A stretch of 64,000 nucleotides of DNA from Oscillatoria acuminata PCC 6304. GTDB taxonomy: Bacteria; Cyanobacteriota; Cyanobacteriia; Cyanobacteriales; Laspinemataceae. Shown here piece by piece: positions 26,555 to 35,562 of the stretch. Positions within the stretch are counted from its first letter, which is position 1. Every line of letters starts with the position of its first letter. The translations under genes and the position numbers were made by a program. The stretch is from positions 1,550,001 through 1,614,000 of the forward strand of contig NC_019693.1 of the NCBI RefSeq assembly GCF_000317105.1, read 5' to 3'. The notes under the pieces were generated by a model. It saw only the letters and a list, made by a program, of their open reading frames with translations, searched no databases and was not told the DNA's origin.

Positions 26555-28297
26555 ATGAATTCAATCAGTGGTCAGCTATATCGCCCGATCGCCCAATGGA
26601 CTGGACAATTAATCTTACCTTCCGTGGCACAACGTCATAGTGACGGAGGTGTTTATCTCACCCTAGAAAATACCCCCGAACCCTACCGCCATCTCCAAGG
26701 TGAAACGGTTTGGCTGAAATGGCATTCCAACTCAATTCATCAAATCTGGATTAATCGCGCCGTTACGGATATTCACTTTGATGAAACTACTCGTCAAAGT
26801 ATGGAGAATTTTAATATCCACCCCACCCGGTTAGCGGGATGGTCAAATGTTAGCCCCTTAGAGTCCCTGGCAGGTGCTAGACCCGACGATGATATCCAAG
26901 TCGAACTGGATGTTCAGACGGTGGAACAAGTTGGAAATACCTGGATTGTGAGCATCGGGGATGAACCCATCCAAATTGTCGGGGTTCACAAAGCCTTGGT
27001 GCAGTTTGTGGCATCGGCAGGAGATAAACGCTACCGCGTCAGACATTATAATCCCCAAACCCGAAATTTTGACGGGGGAGAAGAAACGATCGCCTTGCCA
27101 GATGCGGGATTTCTACATCCGGGACATCAGGTGGAACAAAGTTCGATTATCGACCTGGAAACCTCTCCCCTCAATGCTGATGGATGGTATATTTATGGTA
27201 ATCACGATCCCGAGGGATTATTTATCGTCGGGGCGATCGAACCCGCAGGGGCTCTCTCCCTTGCACCGACGCGGATGTTAAGTGGACGGGAGGAAACTCG
27301 TCAGCACTTTGTAGAATCCAAGTGGGAACAGATTCCCTTGCATCGCATGGAACGGACCCTGGTGGATAACAATGGCGGAATCCTCTATGGCAACCAGCGA
27401 TCGCCGAATTTAATGCAAAAACGCACCCGAGAATTGTGGTATCAAGGGGATATGGGCTTGGTGGTGCATACCTTCGGTTGGCGGGGAGGAGAACGAGGCG
27501 ATCGGGCTATTCTGGGGCTGGTTCCAGGACATTTTGCCTTTGGGTTTGCCCAAGTGATTGCCGATGAATTTACAGGGGATTTACGCTTTGACTTAGTATA
27601 TCGCCAAGTATATGGTCATAACCGGGAAGGGGTGGTTGCCGGTGCTCATCGCTGGCACTCGTATATGGGGAGTTTTAAGCGGGGGTGGATGTACACCTTG
27701 CCGGTGTCCGATGTGGTCATTCGCATTCCCGAACTCACCGTCCCCTACCAATTAGGCGATCGCCAGTTTGACCCCCTGCAAACGATTCTCCAGGAACTCG
27801 CTTTCATGGCAACCCGCTATCGCACCGGACCGGGAAACGGGGCCTCGGTGGTGACTCCCGCTACCTCTTGTGTCAAAGATTCCAGTCAATCCCTGTTTGC
27901 CGCAATCCAACGCCTTAAAACAGAAGTGCTCAGCGATCGCACGGTCAAACAGTGGGTGGAAAATCACCCCACTGACTTTGAGGTTCAACGGTTTAAACGC
28001 CTGGAATTATTACTCGAACAAGTGGAAAAATCCATGTTAATTCCTCTGGGATATGTTCCTAAAAATTGGCGCGGTGAGAATCAGGAAGTTGCGGCTCATC
28101 GCAATGGAGCTTCGTTTAATGCTTCCACAATTTTAGAAGGATTGAAAGCCTGGAAAACCATGTTGCCCCGCCGCGCTGAAATGGAACTAATGCGGGTGTT
28201 AATGCAATATGGTGGGACGATGTTTGACTACCAATCGGCAATGATTGGTGGAAAAATTTCAGGATTAGTCCCGAATCCGCCTACGGTGATTTTGTAA
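26555..28297 (+). CDS. Conserved-looking protein of unknown function, 580 aa
   Basis: I do not recognise a named family with confidence. The protein is soluble, with no signal peptide or membrane helix. Residues ~10-190 are strand-rich and contain two related segments that suggest beta-barrel modules. Residues ~215-400 hold aromatic and Gly-rich stretches (GWYIYGNHDPEGLFIVGAIE, FGWRGGERGDRAILGLVPGH). A sharp motif follows near 428-442 (GPGNGASVVTPATSC with KDSSQ after it), which looks like a catalytic or binding site with a Cys, and the C-terminus is helical (LLLEQVEKSMLIPLGYVPKNW). The length and motif sharpness argue for an enzyme. It stands alone between kinase and regulator genes. Confidence 0.7.
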   Translation: MNSISGQLYRPIAQWTGQLILPSVAQRHSDGGVYLTLENTPEPYRHLQGETVWLKWHSNSIHQIWINRAVTDIHFDETTRQSMENFNIHPTRLAGWSNVSPLESLAGARPDDDIQVELDVQTVEQVGNTWIVSIGDEPIQIVGVHKALVQFVASAGDKRYRVRHYNPQTRNFDGGEETIALPDAGFLHPGHQVEQSSIIDLETSPLNADGWYIYGNHDPEGLFIVGAIEPAGALSLAPTRMLSGREETRQHFVESKWEQIPLHRMERTLVDNNGGILYGNQRSPNLMQKRTRELWYQGDMGLVVHTFGWRGGERGDRAILGLVPGHFAFGFAQVIADEFTGDLRFDLVYRQVYGHNREGVVAGAHRWHSYMGSFKRGWMYTLPVSDVVIRIPELTVPYQLGDRQFDPLQTILQELAFMATRYRTGPGNGASVVTPATSCVKDSSQSLFAAIQRLKTEVLSDRTVKQWVENHPTDFEVQRFKRLELLLEQVEKSMLIPLGYVPKNWRGENQEVAAHRNGASFNASTILEGLKAWKTMLPRRAEMELMRVLMQYGGTMFDYQSAMIGGKISGLVPNPPTVIL

Positions 28298-28371
28298 TTT
28301 CTCATCAGGAGAGCTAGGGTTTTGATAGGCGAATCGCTTCTATCTGGGTTCCCCCGCTCTCCCGTGAGAAA
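28298..28371 (+). terminator. Long inverted repeat after the 580-aa gene
   Basis: Arms at 28298-28314 (TTTCTCATCAGGAGAGC) and 28356-28371 (GCTCTCCCGTGAGAAA) begin right after the stop codon. The stem is imperfect in the middle and has no T run, so a transcript 3' end structure is likely but an intrinsic terminator is not certain. Confidence 0.5.
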
Positions 28372-29028
28372 GCCTCTTTACACTCAAGAATTACCGCCTC
28401 GATAGTTTTCAGGTTTACCCCTGTTAAAGCGTCGGTTCCCTAGCCAGAACCTCGGATTAGAAATGTAGGTTTTGGACTCTACTGTCCCGGCGTTTTTCAT
28501 GTTTTTGTTCATGGGTTTAAAGGCTGGCAGATTCCCCTCATTTTTAGCCTTGACCTGTTGAGTCGAATCTTATTCTGCCTTAAAAAGGGCTTGTAGATAG
28601 TTTAAAACCCCGCAATTTATTATTAAAATGGAACCCGGGCTTATTGCCCAATCTGGATAACGCTTCAACCCAATGTAGGATAAGAAAAAGTATCAGATCA
28701 AATTAGAGCAGAGTAGGCATGGAATCAGTTAAAATGGATGGGGGCAAGATTAGAGAAGTTGCATTTAGAGACGTCCTGGGTTAAAATCTCTCATTGTTCA
28801 GGAGGCGATCGCTGATTGTTGTGTTCCCAACTGCCACATTTGAGGCAAGTTGCGACAAGAACATTCTAAAATTAAGGATGACCTGTAGCAAACACTTTAT
28901 GACCCTAGTTATCGGTTCGAGGGTATCTCTAAATCACGATGGAAGGCAACGTAGTCACTCTTGAACCTTAAGACAAAGGATCAAGTCTGTCGGGTTAAGG
29001 GTAATTACCGCTTTGTGCGGGGGTCCGG
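28372..29028 (+). other. Long leader / intergenic region ahead of the response regulator
   Basis: About 650 bases without a normal gene. At 28939-28971 a 10-codon ORF (MEGNVVTLEP) could be translated, but it has no clear Shine-Dalgarno. Short inverted pairs such as GGTAATTACC (29000-29009) occur. Together with the structured element at 29029 it looks like a long 5' untranslated region, although the transcription start is unknown. Confidence 0.4.
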
Positions 29029-29071
29029 CTGTGGCAACTTCAGGACTTGGAAGAGTTGCACACAGGAGTCC
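29029..29071 (+). promoter_or_regulatory. Hairpin with pseudoknot potential overlapping a Shine-Dalgarno
   Basis: CTGTGGCAACT (29029-29039) pairs with 29054-29065 (AGTTGC, one bulged A, CACAG): an 11-bp stem. Loop bases GGACT (29043-29047) are complementary to AGTCC (29067-29071). The Shine-Dalgarno AGGAG (29064-29068) of the leader ORF at 29077 is inside both pairings, so folding would block ribosome access. Confidence 0.5.
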
Positions 29072-29076
29072 CTAAG

Positions 29077-29166
29077 ATGAGCGCGAAGAGAATGATCAGA
29101 GCAAAACCTGTCCGCCTATCTGATGATACCCAGCAGCAACTTAGGTGTAGCGGCTCACACAGATGA
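29077..29166 (+). CDS. Leader ORF, 29 aa, overlapping the response regulator start
   Basis: ATG 29077 lies 8 bases after a good AGGAG (29064-29068). The 29-codon product starts MSAKRMIRAKPVRL, is basic, and ends with TGA at 29164-29166, which overlaps the ATG of the response regulator in an ATGA arrangement. Such overlaps usually mean translational coupling, so this small ORF may set the expression level of the regulator. The family is not known to me; function as peptide or only as translation relay cannot be decided here. Confidence 0.5.
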   Translation: MSAKRMIRAKPVRLSDDTQQQLRCSGSHR

Positions 29167-29909
29167 AACGAATTTTAGTGGTTGATGATGATAAAACCCT
29201 GCGAATGATGCTGAAACGTCATCTGGAAAAGCAGGGATTTGTAGTTGAGGAAGCAGATTCAGGAGTGGAAGCGTTAAACCTGTTCAAGCGGGATCCACCG
29301 GATTTGGTAGTCTCAGACGTGATGATGCCTTTGATGGACGGATTTGAATTTTGTCGGCGTCTTCGCACGAATCCTGCGGGGAAGTTGGTGCCGTTTATCT
29401 TCCTATCGAGTAAGGGAGAACTGGACGATCGCATAGAAGGTCACGCGATCGGGGCTGATGATTACTTGATCAAGCCCTTTGAACCTCTAGAGTTGGTGGC
29501 GAAAATCGAGGCACAATTAGAGCGATCGCGACGGATTCACGCCGAGATGATCCGGTTGATCCAACAGTTTACCCCGCAGACTGCGCCGCCTAGGACGGAG
29601 GAAGATTCAGTGCAACTGAGTCATGATCCGGCAAATGGGTGGCATCGCCATCCGGTTGAGTCCGAGGACCTGAACCCAATCCAGCCAGAACCGCTTCCCC
29701 TGACCCCTGCGGAAGCGCGAGTCTTTTGGGAAGTGATTCAAGGCCATCCGAATAAACAAATTGCAGCGCGTTTGGTGATTAGTCCTCGGACCGTTCAGAC
29801 TCATCTGAGTCGAATTCTGAGTAAATTGGGATTAGAAAATAGGTCCCAACTGGTGCGCTTTGCTTTTGAACATGGATATCGCCCGGGGAGTGAACCGGAA
29901 CCGAACTAG
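29163..29909 (+). CDS. Response regulator, REC-LuxR (NarL/FixJ type)
   Basis: 248 aa. Receiver residues 1-120 with acidic pocket D8/D9, phosphoacceptor D52 (DLVVSDVMMP) and KPFE lysine; a variable linker (~125-180) and a C-terminal LuxR-type helix-turn-helix (~185-240: LTPAEARVFWEVIQGHPNKQ, then ISPRTVQTHLSRILSKLGL). It is a DNA-binding transcription factor controlled by phosphorylation; no kinase is adjacent, so the partner is unknown. Its start codon overlaps the stop of the 29-aa leader ORF, and a structured region lies upstream. Confidence 0.93.
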   Translation: MKRILVVDDDKTLRMMLKRHLEKQGFVVEEADSGVEALNLFKRDPPDLVVSDVMMPLMDGFEFCRRLRTNPAGKLVPFIFLSSKGELDDRIEGHAIGADDYLIKPFEPLELVAKIEAQLERSRRIHAEMIRLIQQFTPQTAPPRTEEDSVQLSHDPANGWHRHPVESEDLNPIQPEPLPLTPAEARVFWEVIQGHPNKQIAARLVISPRTVQTHLSRILSKLGLENRSQLVRFAFEHGYRPGSEPEPN

Positions 29910-29967
29910 GTTTTGTGGGAACCCGAGGGGATCTTTCTTTCTACTGTTTGCTGTTTGAGAACAACCC

Positions 29968-30456
29968 ATGATTCCTGGTATTTACACGATTTCTAACCTA
30001 GTGGAGGCGATCGCCGCTCACCCGGAACAGTGGCGGCCCTTGGTCTTTACCAATGGCTGTTTCGATCTGCTTCATGTGGGTCACGTTCGTTACCTCCAAA
30101 CCGCTAAATCTTTGGGGCGGACTCTGGTAGTGGGTTTGAATAGCGATCGCTCAGTCCAAACCATCAAACCCGCCCAACCCGGTCTGCCCCCCCGACCCAT
30201 TATCCCGGAAATCCAACGGGCGGAAGTGCTTTGTGCCTTAAAACCTGTCGATGGGGTGATTATTTTTAATGAACCCACCGCCACCTCCCTCCTGGAGGCC
30301 CTCCAGCCTGATATTTACGTTAAAGGGGGGGATTGGACCGTAGAGAGTCTACCGGAAGCCCCAACGGTGCAAGCCTATGGGGGCCGCATCGAACTTTGTA
30401 AAATTGAAGTTCCGACCTCCACTACTGGTATAATTCTTTCTATTCTCAAGCCCTAA
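29968..30456 (+). CDS. rfaE2: Cytidylyltransferase-like nucleotidyltransferase (RfaE2 / HldE C-domain type)
   Basis: 162 aa, the size of a stand-alone RfaE domain II. The nucleotidyltransferase signature is present: FTNGCFDLLHVGHVRYLQ (TNGCFD and HxGH) near residues 27-44, VVGLNSDRSV, and a C-terminal VPTSTTGIIL segment in place of the common E-x-S-T-T-x-I. In bacteria that make ADP-heptose it links AMP to heptose-1-phosphate. In cyanobacteria the exact sugar substrate is less certain. It lies 58 bases after the regulator. Confidence 0.85.
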   Translation: MIPGIYTISNLVEAIAAHPEQWRPLVFTNGCFDLLHVGHVRYLQTAKSLGRTLVVGLNSDRSVQTIKPAQPGLPPRPIIPEIQRAEVLCALKPVDGVIIFNEPTATSLLEALQPDIYVKGGDWTVESLPEAPTVQAYGGRIELCKIEVPTSTTGIILSILKP

Positions 30457-30673
30457 CCTGAACACCACCCTGCGGAAATTGCTTGTCCTTACAGGGGGCA
30501 GGGATGTCCTGCACTGTTCGAGTTAACCGGATCAGTTTCTCTTGACTTCTATGTTTTTTTATTCGGATTAAAGAATTAATGGCCCAGGAAGTTACTGGTT
30601 AAACCCATTGAAGTCTCCTCCTTTTAGATCCAGTAAAATACCTGTTTGTTAATTCGATATCCAACAATTATGT

Positions 30674-31393
30674 ATGAGTGAACCAACAACGTCATCCCTA
30701 TCGGAAACTTCTGCAAATCTAGCCGACCTTGAATCCCAATTAAAAACCGCCTCCGAGAAAAATCAGCTACAACTGATAGAACAGATTGCCGCAACTGGGG
30801 AAGCGGGCTTAATTATATTAAAGCAATTTTTGCAAGAGCGTCAGAAGGGTCCGATCAATTTCATTGATGGAAAAATCTATCAAGTATTGCTGAAAAGTGA
30901 TTCTCCAGAAATGTCGGATTTTTTGAGAACTGCCTATCCGAATGGGGTGGTTTCTCTGCAATCATTGCGCGGCATTGATTATTCCCTAGTGCAAGAACTG
31001 CTGGCAAAACAGGATTATCAAGCAGCAGACCGCTTGAGTATGCAAAAACTCTGCGAACTGGCCGGACCCCAAGCAATGGAAAGAAAATGGTTGTATTTCA
31101 CGGAGATTGATAAATTTCCCCTTGAGGACCTGCAAACTCTAGATCGGCTTTGGCAGGTTTATTCCGAGGGAAAATTTGGTCTGTCTGTCCAGCGGGAAAT
31201 TTGGCTGGGAGTGGGGAAAAATTGGGATAAACTCTGGCCTAAAATTGGCTGGAAGAATGGCAATACCTGGACGAGATATCCGGGGGAATTTACCTGGGAT
31301 TTAACGGCTCCCCGGGGTCATTTACCCTTGTCTAATCAATTGCGTGGCGTTCGGGTGATTGAAAAGTTGCTGACTCATCCAGCTTGGGGTTAG
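30674..31393 (+). CDS. gun4: GUN4, porphyrin-binding activator of Mg-chelatase
   Basis: 239 aa, close to Synechocystis Gun4 in length and layout. N-terminal helical bundle (residues ~10-85: LADLESQLKTASEKNQLQL) and the GUN4 core (~90-237) with LRGIDYSLVQELLAKQDYQA, KLCELAGP, WLYFTEIDKFP, LWPKIGWKNGNTWTRYPGEF and GHLPLSNQLRGVRV. It binds protoporphyrin IX and Mg-protoporphyrin and stimulates ChlH of magnesium chelatase at the chlorophyll branch. The ORF begins at ATG 30674; another ATG at 30670 is out of frame. The insertion sequence lies 317 bases downstream. Confidence 0.96.
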   Translation: MSEPTTSSLSETSANLADLESQLKTASEKNQLQLIEQIAATGEAGLIILKQFLQERQKGPINFIDGKIYQVLLKSDSPEMSDFLRTAYPNGVVSLQSLRGIDYSLVQELLAKQDYQAADRLSMQKLCELAGPQAMERKWLYFTEIDKFPLEDLQTLDRLWQVYSEGKFGLSVQREIWLGVGKNWDKLWPKIGWKNGNTWTRYPGEFTWDLTAPRGHLPLSNQLRGVRVIEKLLTHPAWG

Positions 31394-31710
31394 GGGGTTG
31401 AGGGGAAAGATATTAGGAGGAGCATCTCAAGTTTGAAGAGAGACCTAACCCCCCGGCCCCCTTCCCTCGGAGGGAAGGGGGAGAAAGACGGGAAATTCCT
31501 CCTTTACGAGCAGTAAGGGGATTGCAAAATATAAATCATCCAACCGTTCAACTGATGAAAGGAAGGTATGTGTAGGGGCCTGCGCATTGCGCCCCTACAT
31601 TGACACCGTTGAGCATTTTCACTACGAACGAACGTTTTGGAGATTTTATTTTTTGGAGTTCCCTAAAAAAATTGGATTAGAATTTTCTAGGAGTCCGGGG
31701 AGTTTTCTAG
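31394..31710. repeat. Repeat-rich intergenic region between gun4 and the IS
   Basis: Contains three separate dispersed repeats: 31441-31484 (inverted copy of 8523-8566), 31571-31599 (TGTAGGGGC / GCCCCTACA palindrome, as in the 4698 cluster) and 31634-31667, an exact 34-bp copy of 37664-37697. The last four bases (CTAG, 31707-31710) are the left target duplication of the IS. Confidence 0.85.
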
Positions 31711-33452
31711 GGCGTCGGTTCAGTACCCGAGCTTGACAAAATAACTGGACTATGCCTAACTGAAATTGACGACCCGATTAAATTCAAGCCCTCATTACGG
31801 TATAAAGTCTATGCGTCCTCCTTTGTGGCACCCGCCAGTAGAGCTATCAGATTCAGAACAGGTAATTATTAATCGCATCAAAAAAGCCAAGCTTTTTACT
31901 TTTCTTCGCCTGAACCGTCTGTTCATATTCGATGATGAGTTTCAAGAAGAACTAAACACCATTTTTAAAGACAGTACAATGGGCAACTGTCCCGTCGCAC
32001 CAGCCCAATTGGCCTTAGCCACTATTCTCCAAGCTTATATGGGTATTTCTGACGAGGAAGTGATTGAAGAGCTAGTCATGGACCTACGATGGCAATTAGC
32101 TCTGAATTGTCTGAACTGCGAAAAACCCCCATTCAGTAAAGCCACTTTAATAAGATTCAGAAGCGCCTTAATTAAAAAAGGCTTTGACCAACGTTTAATT
32201 GACCGGACTGTAGACATTGCCAAGCTCAAAGGAGGTTTTGGTTCGGCTAACTTAAGAGCTGCATTAGATTCCTCTCCTTTATGGGGTGCAGGTAAAGTTG
32301 AAGATACCTATAATCTCTTGGGTCATGCTCTGCGTAAGGCATTGAGCATAATAGCTAGTCAGCAGGGGTGGGGGCTGGCAGAAATTGCCAATGAAGCGGG
32401 AGCGGATTTTGTCAATAGTTCCAGCTTAAAAGCCGCATTAGATTTAAATTGGGATGACCCAGCCGAAAGCCAAAAGGCATTATCAACCATACTAAAGAGC
32501 CTCAATTCTGTAGAAGAATGGATACAACAGCAGTCTAATCCTGATGAAATAGAAGAGGCACAAGCTCCTCTCCAGGTTGCCCGATTGATTGAATCCCAAA
32601 ATGTGACATTAGACACAATGGGAGTGCCGAAGCTGGCCAAAGGGGTTGCTAAGGACCGACGCATTTCCATTGAAGACCCAGATATGCGGCATGGCCGAAA
32701 AAGCCGTTCTCAAAAAATAAATGGTTATAAACGCCATATTCTTAAAGATTTAGATATAGGGGTAATTCGGGCTGTGGCTGTAACCCGTGCTAATACACCA
32801 GAAGCTGCTGCCACTGTTGACTTAGAAGTTGACTTAAAAAGACAACAGGTTCAGTTAAATGAACTCCATATCGACCGAGCTTATTTATCGAGTCATTGGG
32901 TAAAAGAACGCTCCGAACAATTACAGATATTTTGTAAAGCGTGGCCGGTAAGAAACTCAGGACGATTTGATAAAAACGCCTTTGTTTTTGACTGGGATAA
33001 CCAGGTAATTAGTTGTCCAAATCAAGTTATTATGCCGTTTGAACCCGGTAAGATCGTTCATTTTCCTAAACCGGAGTGTGCTGCTTGTCCCCTGAGAGAA
33101 CGCTGTACTACGAGTAAGAATGGCCGCAGCATATCTATCCATCCCGATGAAGGATTGATGCAGGAATTACGTCAGCGTCAATCTACCTCAAGCGGTCGCG
33201 CTCAACTGAGGGAGAGAACGTCTGTAGAACACTCTCTGGCTCATGTCGGACAGTGGCAGGACAAACGTGCCCGTTATATTGGACAGCGCAAAAACCTCTT
33301 CGACCTCAGACGAGTGGCTGTTGTCCATAATCTTCATGTCATTGCTCGAATGAATGAGGTTTTACCAATACAACAGGCCGCACTGTAGTTGAGTCCAGCA
33401 GGTAGATTCACATTTGCTTGGTTTTGTCAAGCCCTTTTACTGAACCGACGCC
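31711..33452 (+). mobile_element. Complete IS1182-type insertion sequence
   Basis: A 1742-bp element bounded by inverted repeats: left end GGCGTCGGTTCAGTACC from 31711, right end reading inward from 33452 as GGCGTCGGTTCAGTAAA. The match continues to the GCTTGACAAAA box, about 31 bp with few mismatches. The flanking tetranucleotide CTAG occurs directly on both sides (31707-31710 and 33453-33456) and fits a target-site duplication. It carries a single transposase gene. Confidence 0.92.
31811..33388 (+). CDS. IS1182-family DDE transposase
   Basis: 525 aa from ATG 31811; the frame also allows TTG 31766. The N-terminal DUF772-type region (LFIFDDEFQEELNTIF, VAPAQLALATILQAYMGISD) is followed by the DDE core: D in ALDSSPLWGAG (~153), D in LHIDRAYLSS (~355) and E in TSVEHSLAHVG (~472). 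A Cys cluster (CAACPLRERC) precedes the last catalytic residue, as in IS1182 members. No stop or frameshift interrupts it, and the terminal repeats are intact, so the element could be active or recently so. Confidence 0.94.
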   Translation: MRPPLWHPPVELSDSEQVIINRIKKAKLFTFLRLNRLFIFDDEFQEELNTIFKDSTMGNCPVAPAQLALATILQAYMGISDEEVIEELVMDLRWQLALNCLNCEKPPFSKATLIRFRSALIKKGFDQRLIDRTVDIAKLKGGFGSANLRAALDSSPLWGAGKVEDTYNLLGHALRKALSIIASQQGWGLAEIANEAGADFVNSSSLKAALDLNWDDPAESQKALSTILKSLNSVEEWIQQQSNPDEIEEAQAPLQVARLIESQNVTLDTMGVPKLAKGVAKDRRISIEDPDMRHGRKSRSQKINGYKRHILKDLDIGVIRAVAVTRANTPEAAATVDLEVDLKRQQVQLNELHIDRAYLSSHWVKERSEQLQIFCKAWPVRNSGRFDKNAFVFDWDNQVISCPNQVIMPFEPGKIVHFPKPECAACPLRERCTTSKNGRSISIHPDEGLMQELRQRQSTSSGRAQLRERTSVEHSLAHVGQWQDKRARYIGQRKNLFDLRRVAVVHNLHVIARMNEVLPIQQAAL

Positions 33453-33687
33453 CTAGGGGAGAAACCGGGAAAACGATGGGAGCGATTGGATAACCATAGA
33501 GTCGGTTGCTCCTGGAGCGGATTGTGGATCAATAATACAGAAATATAGAGGGAGCATTTTAGGGGCCCCTCCAGGCGATCGCCTGCCCTAAACTAAAGCC
33601 TTGGCGAGGAAAAACCGGGGCTATAGTAGGGGCAGCTTGAATCACAGGAAAACTTTCATTGTTGGGTTCCATTGGGTGTTGAGTTTT

Positions 33688-35085
33688 ATGAGAAATCTGT
33701 TTCCACCGATCTTCAGTTTAGGAGCCAATTTATCCCTGTATCAGTGGAGTAGCGCCAGTTACTTGCACCAGGCGATCGGCATTCTTGCTCCTCTGCGTCA
33801 AAGCAGCTTCTTAATTCAGTGGGCTGACCCGATCGCCGCCTTGTTTGTGGGATTGCTGTTTGTTATGGGGCCTTTTGTTTCCACTGCCCTGATCGGCGTG
33901 TTATTGGTCGCTTGCGGGGCCTACTGGGTCTTAGTCACCTTAGCCGATGATGACAACAGTGGGTTTACCCCGATTCACTTGCTGATTTTGCTGTATTGGG
34001 GGATCAACACCGTTGCTACTGCCATGTCTCCGGTGAAAAAGGCCGCCTTTGTCGGTTGGACCAAACTCACCCTGTTTTTACTTCTGTTTGCCTTAATGAC
34101 GCGGGTCTTGCGATCGCCCAAGTTGCGCGGTGTGATCATTGCCCTGTACCTGCACACTGCCACCTTTGTGAGTATTTACGGCATCCGGCAATGGCGATTT
34201 GGCGCAACAGCCCTGGCAACTTGGACTGACCCCAACTCTTCAATGGCAAAAGTAACCCGGGTTTATAGTTACCTGGGCAATCCAAACCTCCTGGCGGCTT
34301 ACCTCTTGCCTGCGGTATTCCTGGGGGTGGCGGCAATTTTTGTCTGGCGCGGGTGGGTTCCCAAAGCCCTAGCGGTGACGATGACCCTAGTTAACACCTT
34401 ATGTCTGGTCTTGACCTATAGTCGAGGCGGATGGATCGGCTTAGTCGTGGGTGGATTTACCCTGATTCTGCTATTGGTTTATTGGTGGAGTGTCAAGCTA
34501 CCGGAAGCCTCGCGAAAATGGGCTATGCCGCTGGTTCTCGGGACAACCTCCGGGGTAATCCTCTTGGCCCTGCTGTTTGTGGAACCCGTGCGCGATCGGG
34601 CTGCCAGTATGCTTGTGGGACGGCAAGATAGTAGCAATAACTTTCGGATGAATGTTTGGGACGCGGTGTTTGAAATGATTCGCGATCGCCCCGTGATTGG
34701 GATCGGTCCGGGCAATACGGCATTTAACCAAATCTACCCCCTCTATATGCGGCCCAAATATACCGCATTGAGCGCCTATTCCGTGCCGTTAGAAATTGCC
34801 GTAGAAACCGGATTCCTGGGATTGTCCGCCTTTTTCGGACTGCTTTTCGTCATTTTTAGCCAAGGGGTCGGTAAACTCCAGGGCCTGCGAGACCAAGCCA
34901 GCCGTCAAGGGTATTGGCTAATCGCGGCGATCGCGATTATCCTAGGGATGATGGCCCACGGAGCCTTTGATACGGTTTGGTATCGACCTCAAGTCAATAT
35001 GCTTTGGTGGCTGGCGGTCGCGTTGGTTGCCAGTTACTACAGCGTCCCCTACCCTCAGTCAAGCTCCCTTAAAGATCATCGATAA
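33688..35085 (+). CDS. ictB: IctB-family protein (O-antigen ligase superfamily)
   Basis: 465 aa from ATG 33688; an upstream in-frame TTG at 33601 would add 29 unlikely residues. The N-terminus (SLYQWSSASYLHQAIGIL) matches the IctB family. Around 10-11 membrane helices are predicted by eye, with the Wzy/WaaL-type region at GNPNLLAAYLLPAVFLG, LTYSRGGWIGLV and GIGPGNTAFNQIYPLYM. It was first named for a role in inorganic carbon accumulation, but its fold is that of polysaccharide polymerases and ligases, so transport of bicarbonate is not established. It is 300 bases after the IS transposase stop. Confidence 0.88.
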   Translation: MRNLFPPIFSLGANLSLYQWSSASYLHQAIGILAPLRQSSFLIQWADPIAALFVGLLFVMGPFVSTALIGVLLVACGAYWVLVTLADDDNSGFTPIHLLILLYWGINTVATAMSPVKKAAFVGWTKLTLFLLLFALMTRVLRSPKLRGVIIALYLHTATFVSIYGIRQWRFGATALATWTDPNSSMAKVTRVYSYLGNPNLLAAYLLPAVFLGVAAIFVWRGWVPKALAVTMTLVNTLCLVLTYSRGGWIGLVVGGFTLILLLVYWWSVKLPEASRKWAMPLVLGTTSGVILLALLFVEPVRDRAASMLVGRQDSSNNFRMNVWDAVFEMIRDRPVIGIGPGNTAFNQIYPLYMRPKYTALSAYSVPLEIAVETGFLGLSAFFGLLFVIFSQGVGKLQGLRDQASRQGYWLIAAIAIILGMMAHGAFDTVWYRPQVNMLWWLAVALVASYYSVPYPQSSSLKDHR

Positions 35086-35562
35086 ACAGCAGCACAAGTA
35101 GGCCCACTGATTCCTCGGACCGATTCAACTGGATTTTTCCCTCAGGCGCTCTATTGTTGTAGAGTTGACCAAACCCGGGACGATTCAATAATGAGCGCCA
35201 ATATTTTCGGGACATTTTGGGGAAAACTAAGAAACAGAGTCGGCGATCGCATCTTCAAAACATGAGGTTGATCCCACCGATCTAGAACCAGAGGGTTCGC
35301 GATTCTGGATTGGTTCTGCTCTTGCCAGTCCCGACCCGTAATCAAGAGGTATGAGACATCCGTTGTCAGATTTAATGAGTAGGGTGACAATAACTTTCAT
35401 AGAATTGGGTTAATGACAACATCCGTTTGTAGCAGCCTCGCAATTTTGGTAACAAAAGTTCTGCCTCGTAGCTGTAACATCAAATGGACCAATGTCCAAC
35501 AACCTGGGCGTTTCCACTGTTGTTACCACCGGGGCTTGCATCCTAAACGCTAAAAACTTCCT
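35086..35562. other. Intergenic region without a recognisable gene
   Basis: About 475 bases between ictB and a histidine kinase gene. Short open frames show no family resemblance. A promoter for the kinase is expected but I see no clear consensus, RNA gene or repeat. Confidence 0.45.
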
